Shown here one piece after another: positions 17,798-25,358 of a DNA stretch of 64,000 bases (the stretch's first letter is position 1; every line of letters starts with the position of its first letter). A program made the translations under genes and the position numbers. This DNA comes from Marinobacter goseongensis. Its GTDB lineage: Bacteria; Pseudomonadota; Gammaproteobacteria; Pseudomonadales; Oleiphilaceae. The stretch lies in contig NZ_JAKZAI010000002.1 of the NCBI RefSeq assembly GCF_023156235.1, forward strand, positions 186,001 to 250,000, in the 5' to 3' direction. Below the pieces are notes generated by a model. The model made no database searches. It was not told the DNA's origin and worked only from the letters and a program-made list of their open reading frames with translations.

Positions 17798-18555
17798 GAC
17801 CGCAACCGGTACCCGGTGCGGAAGATCCACCAGATGGTGACCATACAGGCGGTGAGGAACATCAACGTCATGCCGGCACTGATGCCTACATGCACGTCGG
17901 CCACGCCGTAGAACGCCCAGCGGAAACCACTGATCAGATACACCACCGGGTTGAACAGGCTGATGGTCTGCCAGACCTCGGGCAGCATGTCGATGGAATA
18001 AAAAGTGCCACCGAGGAATACCAGCGGCGTGACGATCATCATCGGAACGATCTGGAGTTTTTCGAAGCCGTCGGCCCAGATCCCGATGATGAAACCGAAC
18101 AGACTGAACGTCACGGACGTGAGCACCAGGAACGAAAACATCCAGAACGGGTGGAGCACGTCGTAGTCCACGAACAACCTCGCCGTTGCCAGGATAATCA
18201 GCCCGAGGATGACGGATTTCGTGGCGGCCGCACCGACATAGCCAATCACTACCTCCACGTAAGACACCGGGGCAGACAGCACCTCGTAGATGGTGCCGGA
18301 AAACTTTGGCATGTAAATACCGAAAGAGGCGTTGGAGATGCTCTGCATCAGCAGTGACAGCATGACCAGACCCGGGATGATGTATGCCCCGTAACTGATG
18401 TTGTCGATATCGCCCATGCGGCTGCCAATCGCCGACCCGAACACCACAAAGTAGAGGCAGGTAGAAATCACCGGCGATGCCACGCTCTGCATCAGCGTGC
18501 GGCCCATGCGGGCCATTTCGAAACGGTAGATCGCGCGGATACCGTAGTAGTTCAT
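17794..18555 (-). CDS. ABC-2 type exporter permease (YadH-like)
   Basis: 253 residues with about six transmembrane helices. Sequence features match the ABC-2 permease Yad[17 protein letters not shown], the [14 protein letters not shown] region, [18 protein letters not shown], and [17 protein letters not shown] followed by [17 protein letters not shown]. It forms the membrane part of an exporter with the ATPase encoded 25 nt upstream. The substrate is unknown. The C-terminus YRLRS is like that of YadH. It overlaps the DUF192 gene by 4 nt. Confidence 0.92.
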   Translation of the reverse strand: MNYYGIRAIYRFEMARMGRTLMQSVASPVISTCLYFVVFGSAIGSRMGDIDNISYGAYIIPGLVMLSLLMQSISNASFGIYMPKFSGTIYEVLSAPVSYVEVVIGYVGAAATKSVILGLIILATARLFVDYDVLHPFWMFSFLVLTSVTFSLFGFIIGIWADGFEKLQIVPMMIVTPLVFLGGTFYSIDMLPEVWQTISLFNPVVYLISGFRWAFYGVADVHVGISAGMTLMFLTACMVTIWWIFRTGYRLRS

Positions 18556-18580
18556 GCATGTGCTCCCGTAAGTCGGCGGT

Positions 18581-19501
18581 TTATTCGTGGACCAGGCCGA
18601 CGAAGATCTCTTCGAGCGAACTTTCCCGTGTTCTCAGATCGCGGTATTCGATTCCAATGTCGCCCAGGGTTCGCAGCAGGCGCGCAACACCGGCCTGCTC
18701 CTGCTGGGAATCGAACGTGTAGATGAGCTCATAGCCGTCGTCAGACAGCTCTACTGGTTCCAGAACCAGTTCACCGGGCACCTTGCTCAGTGGCTGTTGT
18801 AACTGCAGCCGCAGCTCCTTCTTGCCAAGCTTGCTCATCAGCCGGTCTTTGTCTTCCACCAGGATGATCTCACCCTGGCGAATGACTCCGATGCGATCGG
18901 CCATTTCCTCGGCCTCTTCAATGTAGTGTGTGGTGAGAATGATCGTCACGCCGTCTTCCCGCAGCTTTCGTACCATCTCCCACATGTCGCGGCGCAGTTC
19001 AACGTCAACGCCGGCGGTCGGTTCGTCGAGAAACAGGATGCGCGGCTCGTGAGACAGCGCCTTGGCGATCATCACCCGGCGTTTCATGCCACCGGAAAGA
19101 GCCATGATGCGGTTGTTGCGTTTATCCCACAGCGAGAGATCTTTGAGCACTTTTTCGATATGAGCGGGGTTGGCCGGCTTGCCGAACAGGCCGCGGCTGA
19201 AAGACACCGCATTCCACACGGTCTCGAACGAGTCGGTGTTCAGCTCCTGCGGCACCAACCCGATGGTTTCCCGGGCCTTGCGATACTCCTTCACGATATC
19301 GTGGCCGGCGGCTTTCACTTCACCGCTGGATTTGTTGACGATGCCGCAAATGATGCTTATCAGCGTGGTTTTACCCGCGCCATTGGGGCCCAGAAGCGCA
19401 AAAATTTCACCCCGGGTGATGTCCAGGTTGATATCTTTAAGGGCCTGAAAACCATCGGCGTACACTTTATTGAGGTGCTTAACGGAAATGTCCGGCTGCA
19501 C
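18581..19501 (-). CDS. ABC exporter ATP-binding protein (YadG-like)
   Basis: 306 residues from a GTG at 19501, preceded by AGGA at 7 nt; this length matches E. coli YadG (308). The frame is open upstream to a possible start at 19636, but the extra 45 residues are unlike the family and would overlap the divergent gene. Walker A GPNGAGKT, signature LSGGMKRR, Walker [13 protein letters not shown] and H-loop [14 protein letters not shown] are all present, with [19 protein letters not shown] as in YadG. It energises the permease at 17794-18555. Confidence 0.9.
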   Translation of the reverse strand: MQPDISVKHLNKVYADGFQALKDINLDITRGEIFALLGPNGAGKTTLISIICGIVNKSSGEVKAAGHDIVKEYRKARETIGLVPQELNTDSFETVWNAVSFSRGLFGKPANPAHIEKVLKDLSLWDKRNNRIMALSGGMKRRVMIAKALSHEPRILFLDEPTAGVDVELRRDMWEMVRKLREDGVTIILTTHYIEEAEEMADRIGVIRQGEIILVEDKDRLMSKLGKKELRLQLQQPLSKVPGELVLEPVELSDDGYELIYTFDSQQEQAGVARLLRTLGDIGIEYRDLRTRESSLEEIFVGLVHE

Positions 19502-19623
19502 TGGCGTATCCTGTGGGTGGTGAATCGAGGGGCGGTATTTTCTCACGATGCGCAGTGGTTTAGAAACCTTTGCCTTCCTGTCGTGAATGTCGATAATGCC
19601 AGCTTTACATACGGAGAAAGGAC

Positions 19624-20100
19624 TTGTTGAGAGCAATCGCAGTGGTTGTGCTGATCAGCGGATTGATCGCACTTGCGGTATTGGGCCCTAATTGGCTGAT
19701 GTCGACAGAACATGAAGATGCCTTGTCCACCCTGATGTGCGATCTGGATACCGGCCCCTGCCAGTGGAAGATGAATGGCAGCTTGTGGGTAGCAGAGCTC
19801 GAGCGCGGCCGCGTCGGCGACCAGGGGCAGGAGTACCGCCTGCAGGTGCACACCAGCGCCAACCCTGACCGCTTGCTGGCAGTGCTGAGGGGCGAATCCA
19901 TGTATCTGGGTGAGTATCCGGTGCCGCTGGACAACACCGGCGTTGACGGCGGCATTGACGCTTGGGAAGCAACGTTCACCGCGCCGTTCTGCACCACCGA
20001 GCCTGAGATGACCTGGCGCATCGATCTGCAACAGGGCAATCAGCCAATGTCGGATCTGCCGGTAAAAATGGTGTTTCGGGCAGAAGGCCGCACGAACTGA
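19624..20100 (+). CDS. Hypothetical membrane-anchored protein with conserved cysteines
   Basis: 158 residues from a TTG at 19624, with GGAGAAAGGA just upstream. Residues 1-25 are one hydrophobic helix ([18 protein letters not shown]), so the rest is probably periplasmic. A CDLDTGPC motif near residues 39-46 and a later Cys in APFCTTEP suggest disulfides or metal binding. The soluble part is beta-rich, reminiscent of small FixH/copper-chaperone-like folds, but I do not recognise the family. It is divergent from the ABC exporter and 61 nt upstream of another unknown gene. Confidence 0.7.
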   Translation: MLRAIAVVVLISGLIALAVLGPNWLMSTEHEDALSTLMCDLDTGPCQWKMNGSLWVAELERGRVGDQGQEYRLQVHTSANPDRLLAVLRGESMYLGEYPVPLDNTGVDGGIDAWEATFTAPFCTTEPEMTWRIDLQQGNQPMSDLPVKMVFRAEGRTN

Positions 20101-20161
20101 GTCGGCGGCCTGCCTGACCGACACCGAGAAAAAGAAACAACAAACTTCCAGGGACGAACCG

Positions 20162-20467
20162 ATGGACTATGGCGACAGCGTTCAGAAAGTACTTCTGAGA
20201 AAAATCCGTAAAACCGAGCAGGATCTGCTTCAGTTGAAGCTGGATTATTGCCGATTCATCTTCGGGTTGACTCACCGGGCCACGGTGCTGGTTGATGGTC
20301 AACGCTACCTGGTGCGCTCCGTCGACGTCGACAGCATGGTCACGTTGGAGGATGGCGGCTTTGGTAAACCTGCGGTCGCGGGTGTGCCAGCAGAGGCCGA
20401 GAACACCTCGGAACCGATTAATCTCGGCGCCGACTGGACGCTGGCCCAGAGCCCAGCGGTCAAATAA
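20162..20467 (+). CDS. Hypothetical protein
   Basis: 101 residues, cytoplasmic, family not recognised. The N-terminal 35 residues form an amphipathic helix (VLLRKIRKTEQDLLQLKLDY), followed by a small beta region (RATVLVDGQRYLVRSVDVDSM). The fold could be SH3-like. The ATG is preceded by AGGGA. It lies behind 19624-20100 and overlaps the convergent 20460-21035 gene by 8 nt. Confidence 0.6.
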   Translation: MDYGDSVQKVLLRKIRKTEQDLLQLKLDYCRFIFGLTHRATVLVDGQRYLVRSVDVDSMVTLEDGGFGKPAVAGVPAEAENTSEPINLGADWTLAQSPAVK

Positions 20468-21035
20468 ACGCGTTTTGAACGATGGCGTTGTAGACGCTGC
20501 TGGGTGGTGGCACGAAGCGATGGGATCGCCAGTGCTCTGCGGCGTCCATACCGTGGCGGAAACATGCCAGCCAGGCGTTGTTACGGGTGAGGGTGGCCAG
20601 TGTTTGCAACGCCTCGGGCTGCAGAACCGGGGTCTTGCGGCTGGCAATCTGTGCCACCAGACTGTACAGGGTGTCCGTGTGCCTCAATGACCTTTCGCAC
20701 AAGGCACAGGCCGCACCATTCAGCCAGGCCACGGCAAACTGGCTGACTTCCGGCGGTGCCGTCTGCCAGTCCAGTCCCTGCTCCCGACAATCCCGCTCCT
20801 GTAAGCCGATCAGAATATGCAGCTGCGTGAGCAAGTCGGTGCGGTCTATGGCTGCCCGCATGGGCGTAGGCCTCGGGGCCGCGAAGGGCATGGTGGCCGT
20901 CGCGGCGGTCGGCACGTCGCAGGTTGCTGACAACGATAACGGCTCGTGACGCGCCAACGTGGCCACCCTAAAGGCAAGCACGATCACCAGCGCCCCCAGA
21001 CTCAGTTCCGTTAGCAATACCAGCCCATCAATCAT
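20460..21035 (-). CDS. Hypothetical membrane-anchored protein
   Basis: 191 residues from the ATG at 21035. The open frame runs further upstream, but the hydrophobic N-terminus (MIDGLVLLTELSLGALVIVL) marks a natural start. One transmembrane segment is followed by a helical soluble domain containing CALCERSLRHTDTLY and several Cys and Trp residues (WLACFRHGMDAAEHW). Family not recognised. It is downstream of, and on the same strand as, the selenium ABC transporter, separated from it by 148 nt. Confidence 0.6.
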   Translation of the reverse strand: MIDGLVLLTELSLGALVIVLAFRVATLARHEPLSLSATCDVPTAATATMPFAAPRPTPMRAAIDRTDLLTQLHILIGLQERDCREQGLDWQTAPPEVSQFAVAWLNGAACALCERSLRHTDTLYSLVAQIASRKTPVLQPEALQTLATLTRNNAWLACFRHGMDAAEHWRSHRFVPPPSSVYNAIVQNAFI

Positions 21036-21183
21036 GAAATGCGATGCCCTGAATGTTGATTTCGTTATCCAAGTGTAACGGACTGTAACCAGCGGTGAAG
21101 CTACTTCCGTCCCAAAACGGCGAATAGCGCTGAACCGAACACCGGAACTGTGACTTAACAAGCAGCGGCGTTGAGGTGGCCGT

Positions 21184-22650
21184 TCAGCAGGTGGGCATGG
21201 TTTGCAGGGCGAGTTTGCGGCGAATATATCGCCCGAGGATATCAATGCCGATATTGAGCAGGGCGGTGATCAGGATCAGCACCATGGCGCGATCAAATCG
21301 GATCTGCTGGATCGCGCTGTCTACGTAAAAGCCCAGGGTGTATATCCCCAGAATCCCTAGAATCGCGGTCTCCCGCATGATGATTTCCCAGCGATAGAAC
21401 AGGAACGCGAGGAATGACCGGTAAACCCGGGGCACCAGTTCCCAGCTGTACCGGTTGAAGCCGTTGGGTGCATCCGGTCGCAGCTGCAGGGTGTTGGTCT
21501 GCCGGCCAATCAGATGGCCGATAATGCCCCCGTTATGGAGGGCGAGGGCAACGGCGGCTGGCAGCATCGACGGCCCCCAGAGTTGCAACAGTATGTACGC
21601 AAGAATGTATTCGGGAGTGGAGCGTGCGATCACCAGAAACACATGCCCGGAGGTGCGCCTCACAGGGCCGCCGAAGTGATTCGATATCAGCGGGAAGGCA
21701 AGCAACGCCAGAATGCCGGTAGCCACCAGCGCAATCTGTGTAAGCAACAGAGTATTCCAGATCCCGGGCAGGGCCTCGTTCAGCATCAGGTCGTTGAACC
21801 AGGCACCGAGATCAGCCAGCCCTTCGCCGTTGCGTATCGGTGCCGGAATGATGTCCTCGGTAAAGAATCGTTCCACGTTACCCCAGACAATCGGCATCCC
21901 TTCACCCAGAAAGAACGGCGCGCTGAGCACGTACACCGGCAGCAGCTTCGGTTTCACCCACAGTGGAATGGTGGCGATCAGCACATAGAACATAATGAGC
22001 ATGGCCCCGGCTTCGGAGTAGAGCCCCTGTGAGAAGGACGTCTCCAGATAGAAGCCCAGCGTGGGCAGACCCACGAATCCGAGGATGGCACTTGAGCGCA
22101 ATCCGCACTCCAGGCGATAGGCGGTGTAGGTACGCATCTGTACCCAGCAGTCGGGAATGCGGGCGTACAGGAACGCAGACACTACACCGGTTCCGGGTGG
22201 TAGTAGCCGGCCGGGAACGGGATCGGACTCTTCCAGTATTTCAGAGTAAACCTTGGCAAAAATGCCCGCGTAGGGAATGGCAATGGCCAGCACCCCGGTC
22301 AGCGGATGAAAACCAAAGAACTGCAGGAAAATCAGCGCCCAGAACAATTCATGAATGGCACGTATAAAGGCGCAGAACACGCGCACCGGGTAAAACCGAT
22401 AGACCAGCGACAACAGAAAGCCACAGGCGGCACCCAGTGCCACACCCACAAATGCAAACGCGACGGTTCTGAGCAGCGCAGTGGCCAGGCCCTCGGTACT
22501 GAAAAAGTCGGGGGTGGCCACGCCCAGAAAAAATTGCCCCAGATCCCGCCATGGGTTGACGGTGGTGATGGCAATGTCAGCGAAAAACAGCGCGGCAACG
22601 GCGATGGCCAGAAAGAGCAGGCTGATTTTTGCAGTGGGTGAGAGATACAT
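21184..22650 (-). CDS. PhnE-like ABC permease, two fused permease domains (putative selenate/selenite importer)
   Basis: 488 residues, about twice a normal PhnE. Two binding-protein-dependent permease domains are visible. The first has the coupling loop around PYAGIFAKVYSEILEESDPVP near residues 125-145; the second around HNGGIIGHLIGRQTNTLQ near residues 375-395 and RETAILGILGIYTLGFYVDSA. One chain therefore probably supplies the whole channel. It is third in the leftward operon with the binding protein and ATPase. Given SenB and SelD next door, I infer an inorganic selenium oxyanion as substrate, not phosphonate; no phn catabolic gene is present. Confidence 0.85.
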   Translation of the reverse strand: MYLSPTAKISLLFLAIAVAALFFADIAITTVNPWRDLGQFFLGVATPDFFSTEGLATALLRTVAFAFVGVALGAACGFLLSLVYRFYPVRVFCAFIRAIHELFWALIFLQFFGFHPLTGVLAIAIPYAGIFAKVYSEILEESDPVPGRLLPPGTGVVSAFLYARIPDCWVQMRTYTAYRLECGLRSSAILGFVGLPTLGFYLETSFSQGLYSEAGAMLIMFYVLIATIPLWVKPKLLPVYVLSAPFFLGEGMPIVWGNVERFFTEDIIPAPIRNGEGLADLGAWFNDLMLNEALPGIWNTLLLTQIALVATGILALLAFPLISNHFGGPVRRTSGHVFLVIARSTPEYILAYILLQLWGPSMLPAAVALALHNGGIIGHLIGRQTNTLQLRPDAPNGFNRYSWELVPRVYRSFLAFLFYRWEIIMRETAILGILGIYTLGFYVDSAIQQIRFDRAMVLILITALLNIGIDILGRYIRRKLALQTMPTC

Positions 22651-22668
22651 AGGGTCGCGCGTCGCCTG

Positions 22669-23322
22669 TCAGTAGAGCGGCATAATGTCGGCGGCGGTCA
22701 GCCTGTCGCTGGCTTCATCAAGGGCAATCTGGCCGTCCTGAATGCCGACAACGCGGGTGGAATAGGTCAGCGCCATATCCACATCGTGCATCGCGATGAC
22801 GCTGGTGGTGAACCGTCGGCTCAGTGCTTTCATGACCAGGTGCGCCATGGGAGCATCGAGGGCAGATATGGGCTCATCGGCCAACAACAAGTTCGACTGC
22901 CGGTAGATCGCCCGGGCAATCGCCACGCGCTGGCGCTGGCCGCCGGACAACGACGCCGTCGGGGTCCAGAACTTGTCGGCCATGGCCAGTTCCGTCAGCA
23001 GCTGACGCACGCCGTCTCTGTCTTTGCGAAACGGTCTGACCAGGGTCACCGTGTTGTACCAGGCGGAGTGTGAGTCCAGTTGGCCCATGAACACGTTATG
23101 GAACACGGGCAATGCGTTCACCAGCCCGAGATCCTGGGGCACCAGCGACGCGTGTCCGTCGACTCGCTGGTGGATCAGCTTGATCAAGGTCGACTTACCG
23201 GCGCCGCTTCTGCCCACCAGCGCAACGCGTTCGCCGTCCTTCACATGGAGAGAGAGCGGGCCAATGACCCGCTCTCCACCAAAGGAGGCCGTGAGCCCCG
23301 CAAACTCAAATCCTGACATCAA
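22669..23322 (-). CDS. PhnC-like ABC transporter ATPase (putative selenate/selenite importer)
   Basis: 217 residues, compact. Walker A is GRSGAGKST, signature LSGGQRQR, Walker B LLLADEPISALD, and the switch His lies in VIAMHDVDMALTYS. It powers the fused permease encoded 18 nt downstream. The start overlaps the stop of the binding-protein gene by 4 nt (ATGA), so the three genes are an operon. Shorter than typical PhnC (about 260), with the C-terminal tail reduced. Confidence 0.88.
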   Translation of the reverse strand: MMSGFEFAGLTASFGGERVIGPLSLHVKDGERVALVGRSGAGKSTLIKLIHQRVDGHASLVPQDLGLVNALPVFHNVFMGQLDSHSAWYNTVTLVRPFRKDRDGVRQLLTELAMADKFWTPTASLSGGQRQRVAIARAIYRQSNLLLADEPISALDAPMAHLVMKALSRRFTTSVIAMHDVDMALTYSTRVVGIQDGQIALDEASDRLTAADIMPLY

Positions 23323-24185
23323 TCGAGGATTCCGATTTGCTCCGCAACGGTACGGATGGGCTCGTAGTTCTCGTTAGAGGTCGGGATGAAGCCGCTGCGC
23401 GGGAAGCTTTCCAGCAATGCAGGGTCGTCCATGGCCAGTAACGCTTCGCGCACTTTGTCCATGAAGCCGTCACCGTAGCGCTCGTCGATATCGCCACGGA
23501 TGGTCCATTGGTAGTTGGGGTAGGCCGGTGTTTTCCAGATGACTTTCACATCGTCGGTATTGATGTTGCCGTCTTCCAGTTCTTTCTCCCAAACGGCGTA
23601 GTTGATCGCACCCACTTCATAGGTACCGGCTTCCACCAGCCGCAAGGTGCGGGTGTGGTTGCCGCTGAAGCCCACGCGGGAAAACACATCTTCCGGCGCT
23701 TCGTTAAAGATGGTGCGGATGTGATATTCCGGAATCAGGCGGCCGGACGTGGAGCCCTTGGAGCCGAAGGTGAAGGTCTTGCCGCGAACTTCTTCTGGCA
23801 GGGTTTCGGATCGTTCAAGACCGGTGCTCTTGTGGGCAATGAAGTAGTTGAAGAAGGCCTGGTCTTCCACGCCCTGGGCGATAGCCTGAGATCCAGGTAC
23901 CAGCTCCCGTGCCTGGACGCCGGAAAGGCCGCCGAACCATGCCAGTTGGACCTGGTTATTGCGAAACGCGGATATCGCCGCGGCGTAGGACTTCACCGGG
24001 ATGTACTTGACCTCGACATCCAGTTCCTGCTGCAGGTAATCGGCAATACCGCGGAAGCGCTCAACCAGTTTACTTTCATCCTCATCAGGGATGGCGGTGA
24101 ATACGAACGTTTGGGCGGAAGCTGCAAAGGGAATTAACACGATCAGGCTGGAAAGCATCAATTTCCGTATAAAGCTCATGGCCAT
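23319..24185 (-). CDS. PhnD-like periplasmic binding protein (putative selenate/selenite importer)
   Basis: 288 residues. A signal peptide (about 1-25, ending AASAQ) precedes a PhnD-type binding fold: FTAIPDEDESKLVERFRGIADYL, AWFGGLSGVQARELVPGS and the FGSKGSTSGRLIPEYHI anion-binding loop. The family includes phosphonate/phosphite receptors and a subgroup annotated as putative selenate-binding proteins that occurs beside selD; the neighbourhood here fits the latter. Start chosen at 24185 with AAGGA 7 nt upstream. First gene of the operon, divergent from senB. Confidence 0.88.
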   Translation of the reverse strand: MAMSFIRKLMLSSLIVLIPFAASAQTFVFTAIPDEDESKLVERFRGIADYLQQELDVEVKYIPVKSYAAAISAFRNNQVQLAWFGGLSGVQARELVPGSQAIAQGVEDQAFFNYFIAHKSTGLERSETLPEEVRGKTFTFGSKGSTSGRLIPEYHIRTIFNEAPEDVFSRVGFSGNHTRTLRLVEAGTYEVGAINYAVWEKELEDGNINTDDVKVIWKTPAYPNYQWTIRGDIDERYGDGFMDKVREALLAMDDPALLESFPRSGFIPTSNENYEPIRTVAEQIGILD

Positions 24186-24322
24186 TTTTATTTCCTTACG
24201 AACGGTGGATTTTTCAGGGTGTTACTCGAGTGAATGAGGATACCTTGATTTACCCCAGGCATGAACAGCTATACGATTTCCAGCTGGAATCAGCTCAGCC
24301 CGTGAGAGTGGAAAACGTTAAT

Positions 24323-24337
24323 CATGCAATTGGCATG
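24323..24337. promoter_or_regulatory. Inverted repeat CATGC-N5-GCATG upstream of senB
   Basis: Two perfect 5-bp arms with a 5-nt spacer, 17 nt before the senB start codon in the 168-nt divergent region between the selenium importer and senB. It could be an operator covering the senB translation start area. The regulator is unknown. Confidence 0.3.
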
Positions 24338-24353
24338 AACCAAAAGGCTTGTT

Positions 24354-25358
24354 ATGGACATCCAGATACTGACACCAGCACCGCCAGGGTCGAGGGCGGG
24401 GAACCGTGCGACGGCAGAGCGTTGGCAACGATTGCTCGAGCAGGCCGGTCATCGGGTTCGGGTGCACACCGAGTTGTCATCCCAGCCGTGCGACTGCTTT
24501 ATTGCGCTGCACGCCTGGCGCAGCCATGAAGCCATCGAGGTTTTCCACCAGGCCCGTCCTCAGGTACCGTTGATTGCCGTACTGACAGGGACCGACATCT
24601 ACTACCACCAACATCAATACCCCGATGACACTCTTCGCTCAATGGCGCTGGCAGACGCTCTGGTCGGACTGCATCACCGTGTGGCTGAGGACATTCCGGA
24701 GGCGTTCCGGAGCAAGTTGGTGACCGTGTTGCAGTCAGCGGATCGGATTCCAGCCGCGGAACCGGAGCAAGGCCGGGCCGCCACAGGTGCCGACGCGTTC
24801 GAGGTGTGTGTGATCGGACATCTGCGGGACGAGAAAGACCCACTCAGAGCGGCGCTGGCATGCCATCATCTGCCCGCCGAATCACGCATACGCGTCACCA
24901 ACGCGGGCAAAGCCCACAACCAGGAATGGCGCGTTAAAGCGGAACTGGAGCAGGCCCATAACCCCCGCTTTCAATGGGTCGGTGAGCTCAATAAGGCAGA
25001 CACCCAGGCGTTGATGGCACGCTCCCGCGTGATGGTCATCAGCTCTGTTATGGAAGGTGGTGCCAATGTGGTTTCGGAAGCCTGCCGGGCCGGGCTGCCG
25101 ATTCTGGCATCCGACATTTCCGGTAATCGGGGCATACTGGGTGACGACTACCCGGGGTATTTCCGGGTCGGGGATGAGCGACACCTCGCCGAACGCCTGA
25201 TGCGAGCGGACACCGATGCGGGCTACCTGGCAAGCTTGCAGGCGCTGGTGTCGGACAAGGCGTCCCAATTTGTTCCAGAAGCGGAGCAGGGCGCCTTGCT
25301 GCTGGCGATAGAACAGGCCACCGCCAACAGCAAAGCAAGGCTCAATCCCGAAGGGTGA
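24354..25358 (+). CDS. senB: SenB-type selenosugar synthase (TIGR04348 family GT-B glycosyltransferase)
   Basis: 334 residues, GT4-like fold. The N-terminus MDIQILTPAPPGSRAGNRAT, the segment VLTGTDIYYH, and the C-terminal donor site with EX7E (Glu234 and Glu242 in SSVMEGGANVVSEACRAG) and DISGNRGILGDDYPG match the TIGR04348 group. The characterised member, SenB, transfers selenium from selenophosphate to a UDP-sugar, giving a selenosugar in selenoneine synthesis. Its position between an importer operon and selD supports a selenium role; a SenA partner is not seen in this window. AAAAGG lies 6 nt before the ATG. It overlaps selD tail-to-tail by 17 nt. Confidence 0.85.
   Translation: MDIQILTPAPPGSRAGNRATAERWQRLLEQAGHRVRVHTELSSQPCDCFIALHAWRSHEAIEVFHQARPQVPLIAVLTGTDIYYHQHQYPDDTLRSMALADALVGLHHRVAEDIPEAFRSKLVTVLQSADRIPAAEPEQGRAATGADAFEVCVIGHLRDEKDPLRAALACHHLPAESRIRVTNAGKAHNQEWRVKAELEQAHNPRFQWVGELNKADTQALMARSRVMVISSVMEGGANVVSEACRAGLPILASDISGNRGILGDDYPGYFRVGDERHLAERLMRADTDAGYLASLQALVSDKASQFVPEAEQGALLLAIEQATANSKARLNPEG

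Noticed and set aside
17798..18559. N-terminal extension of the DUF192 frame through the permease gene
   Set aside because: Out-of-frame reading of a conserved ABC-2 permease; the lipoprotein signal at 17797 gives the natural start.
21184..24185. Phosphonate (phn) uptake as the job of the ABC operon
   Set aside because: Family resemblance allows it, but there is no C-P lyase, phosphonatase or phosphite dehydrogenase gene here, while SenB and SelD are immediate neighbours.
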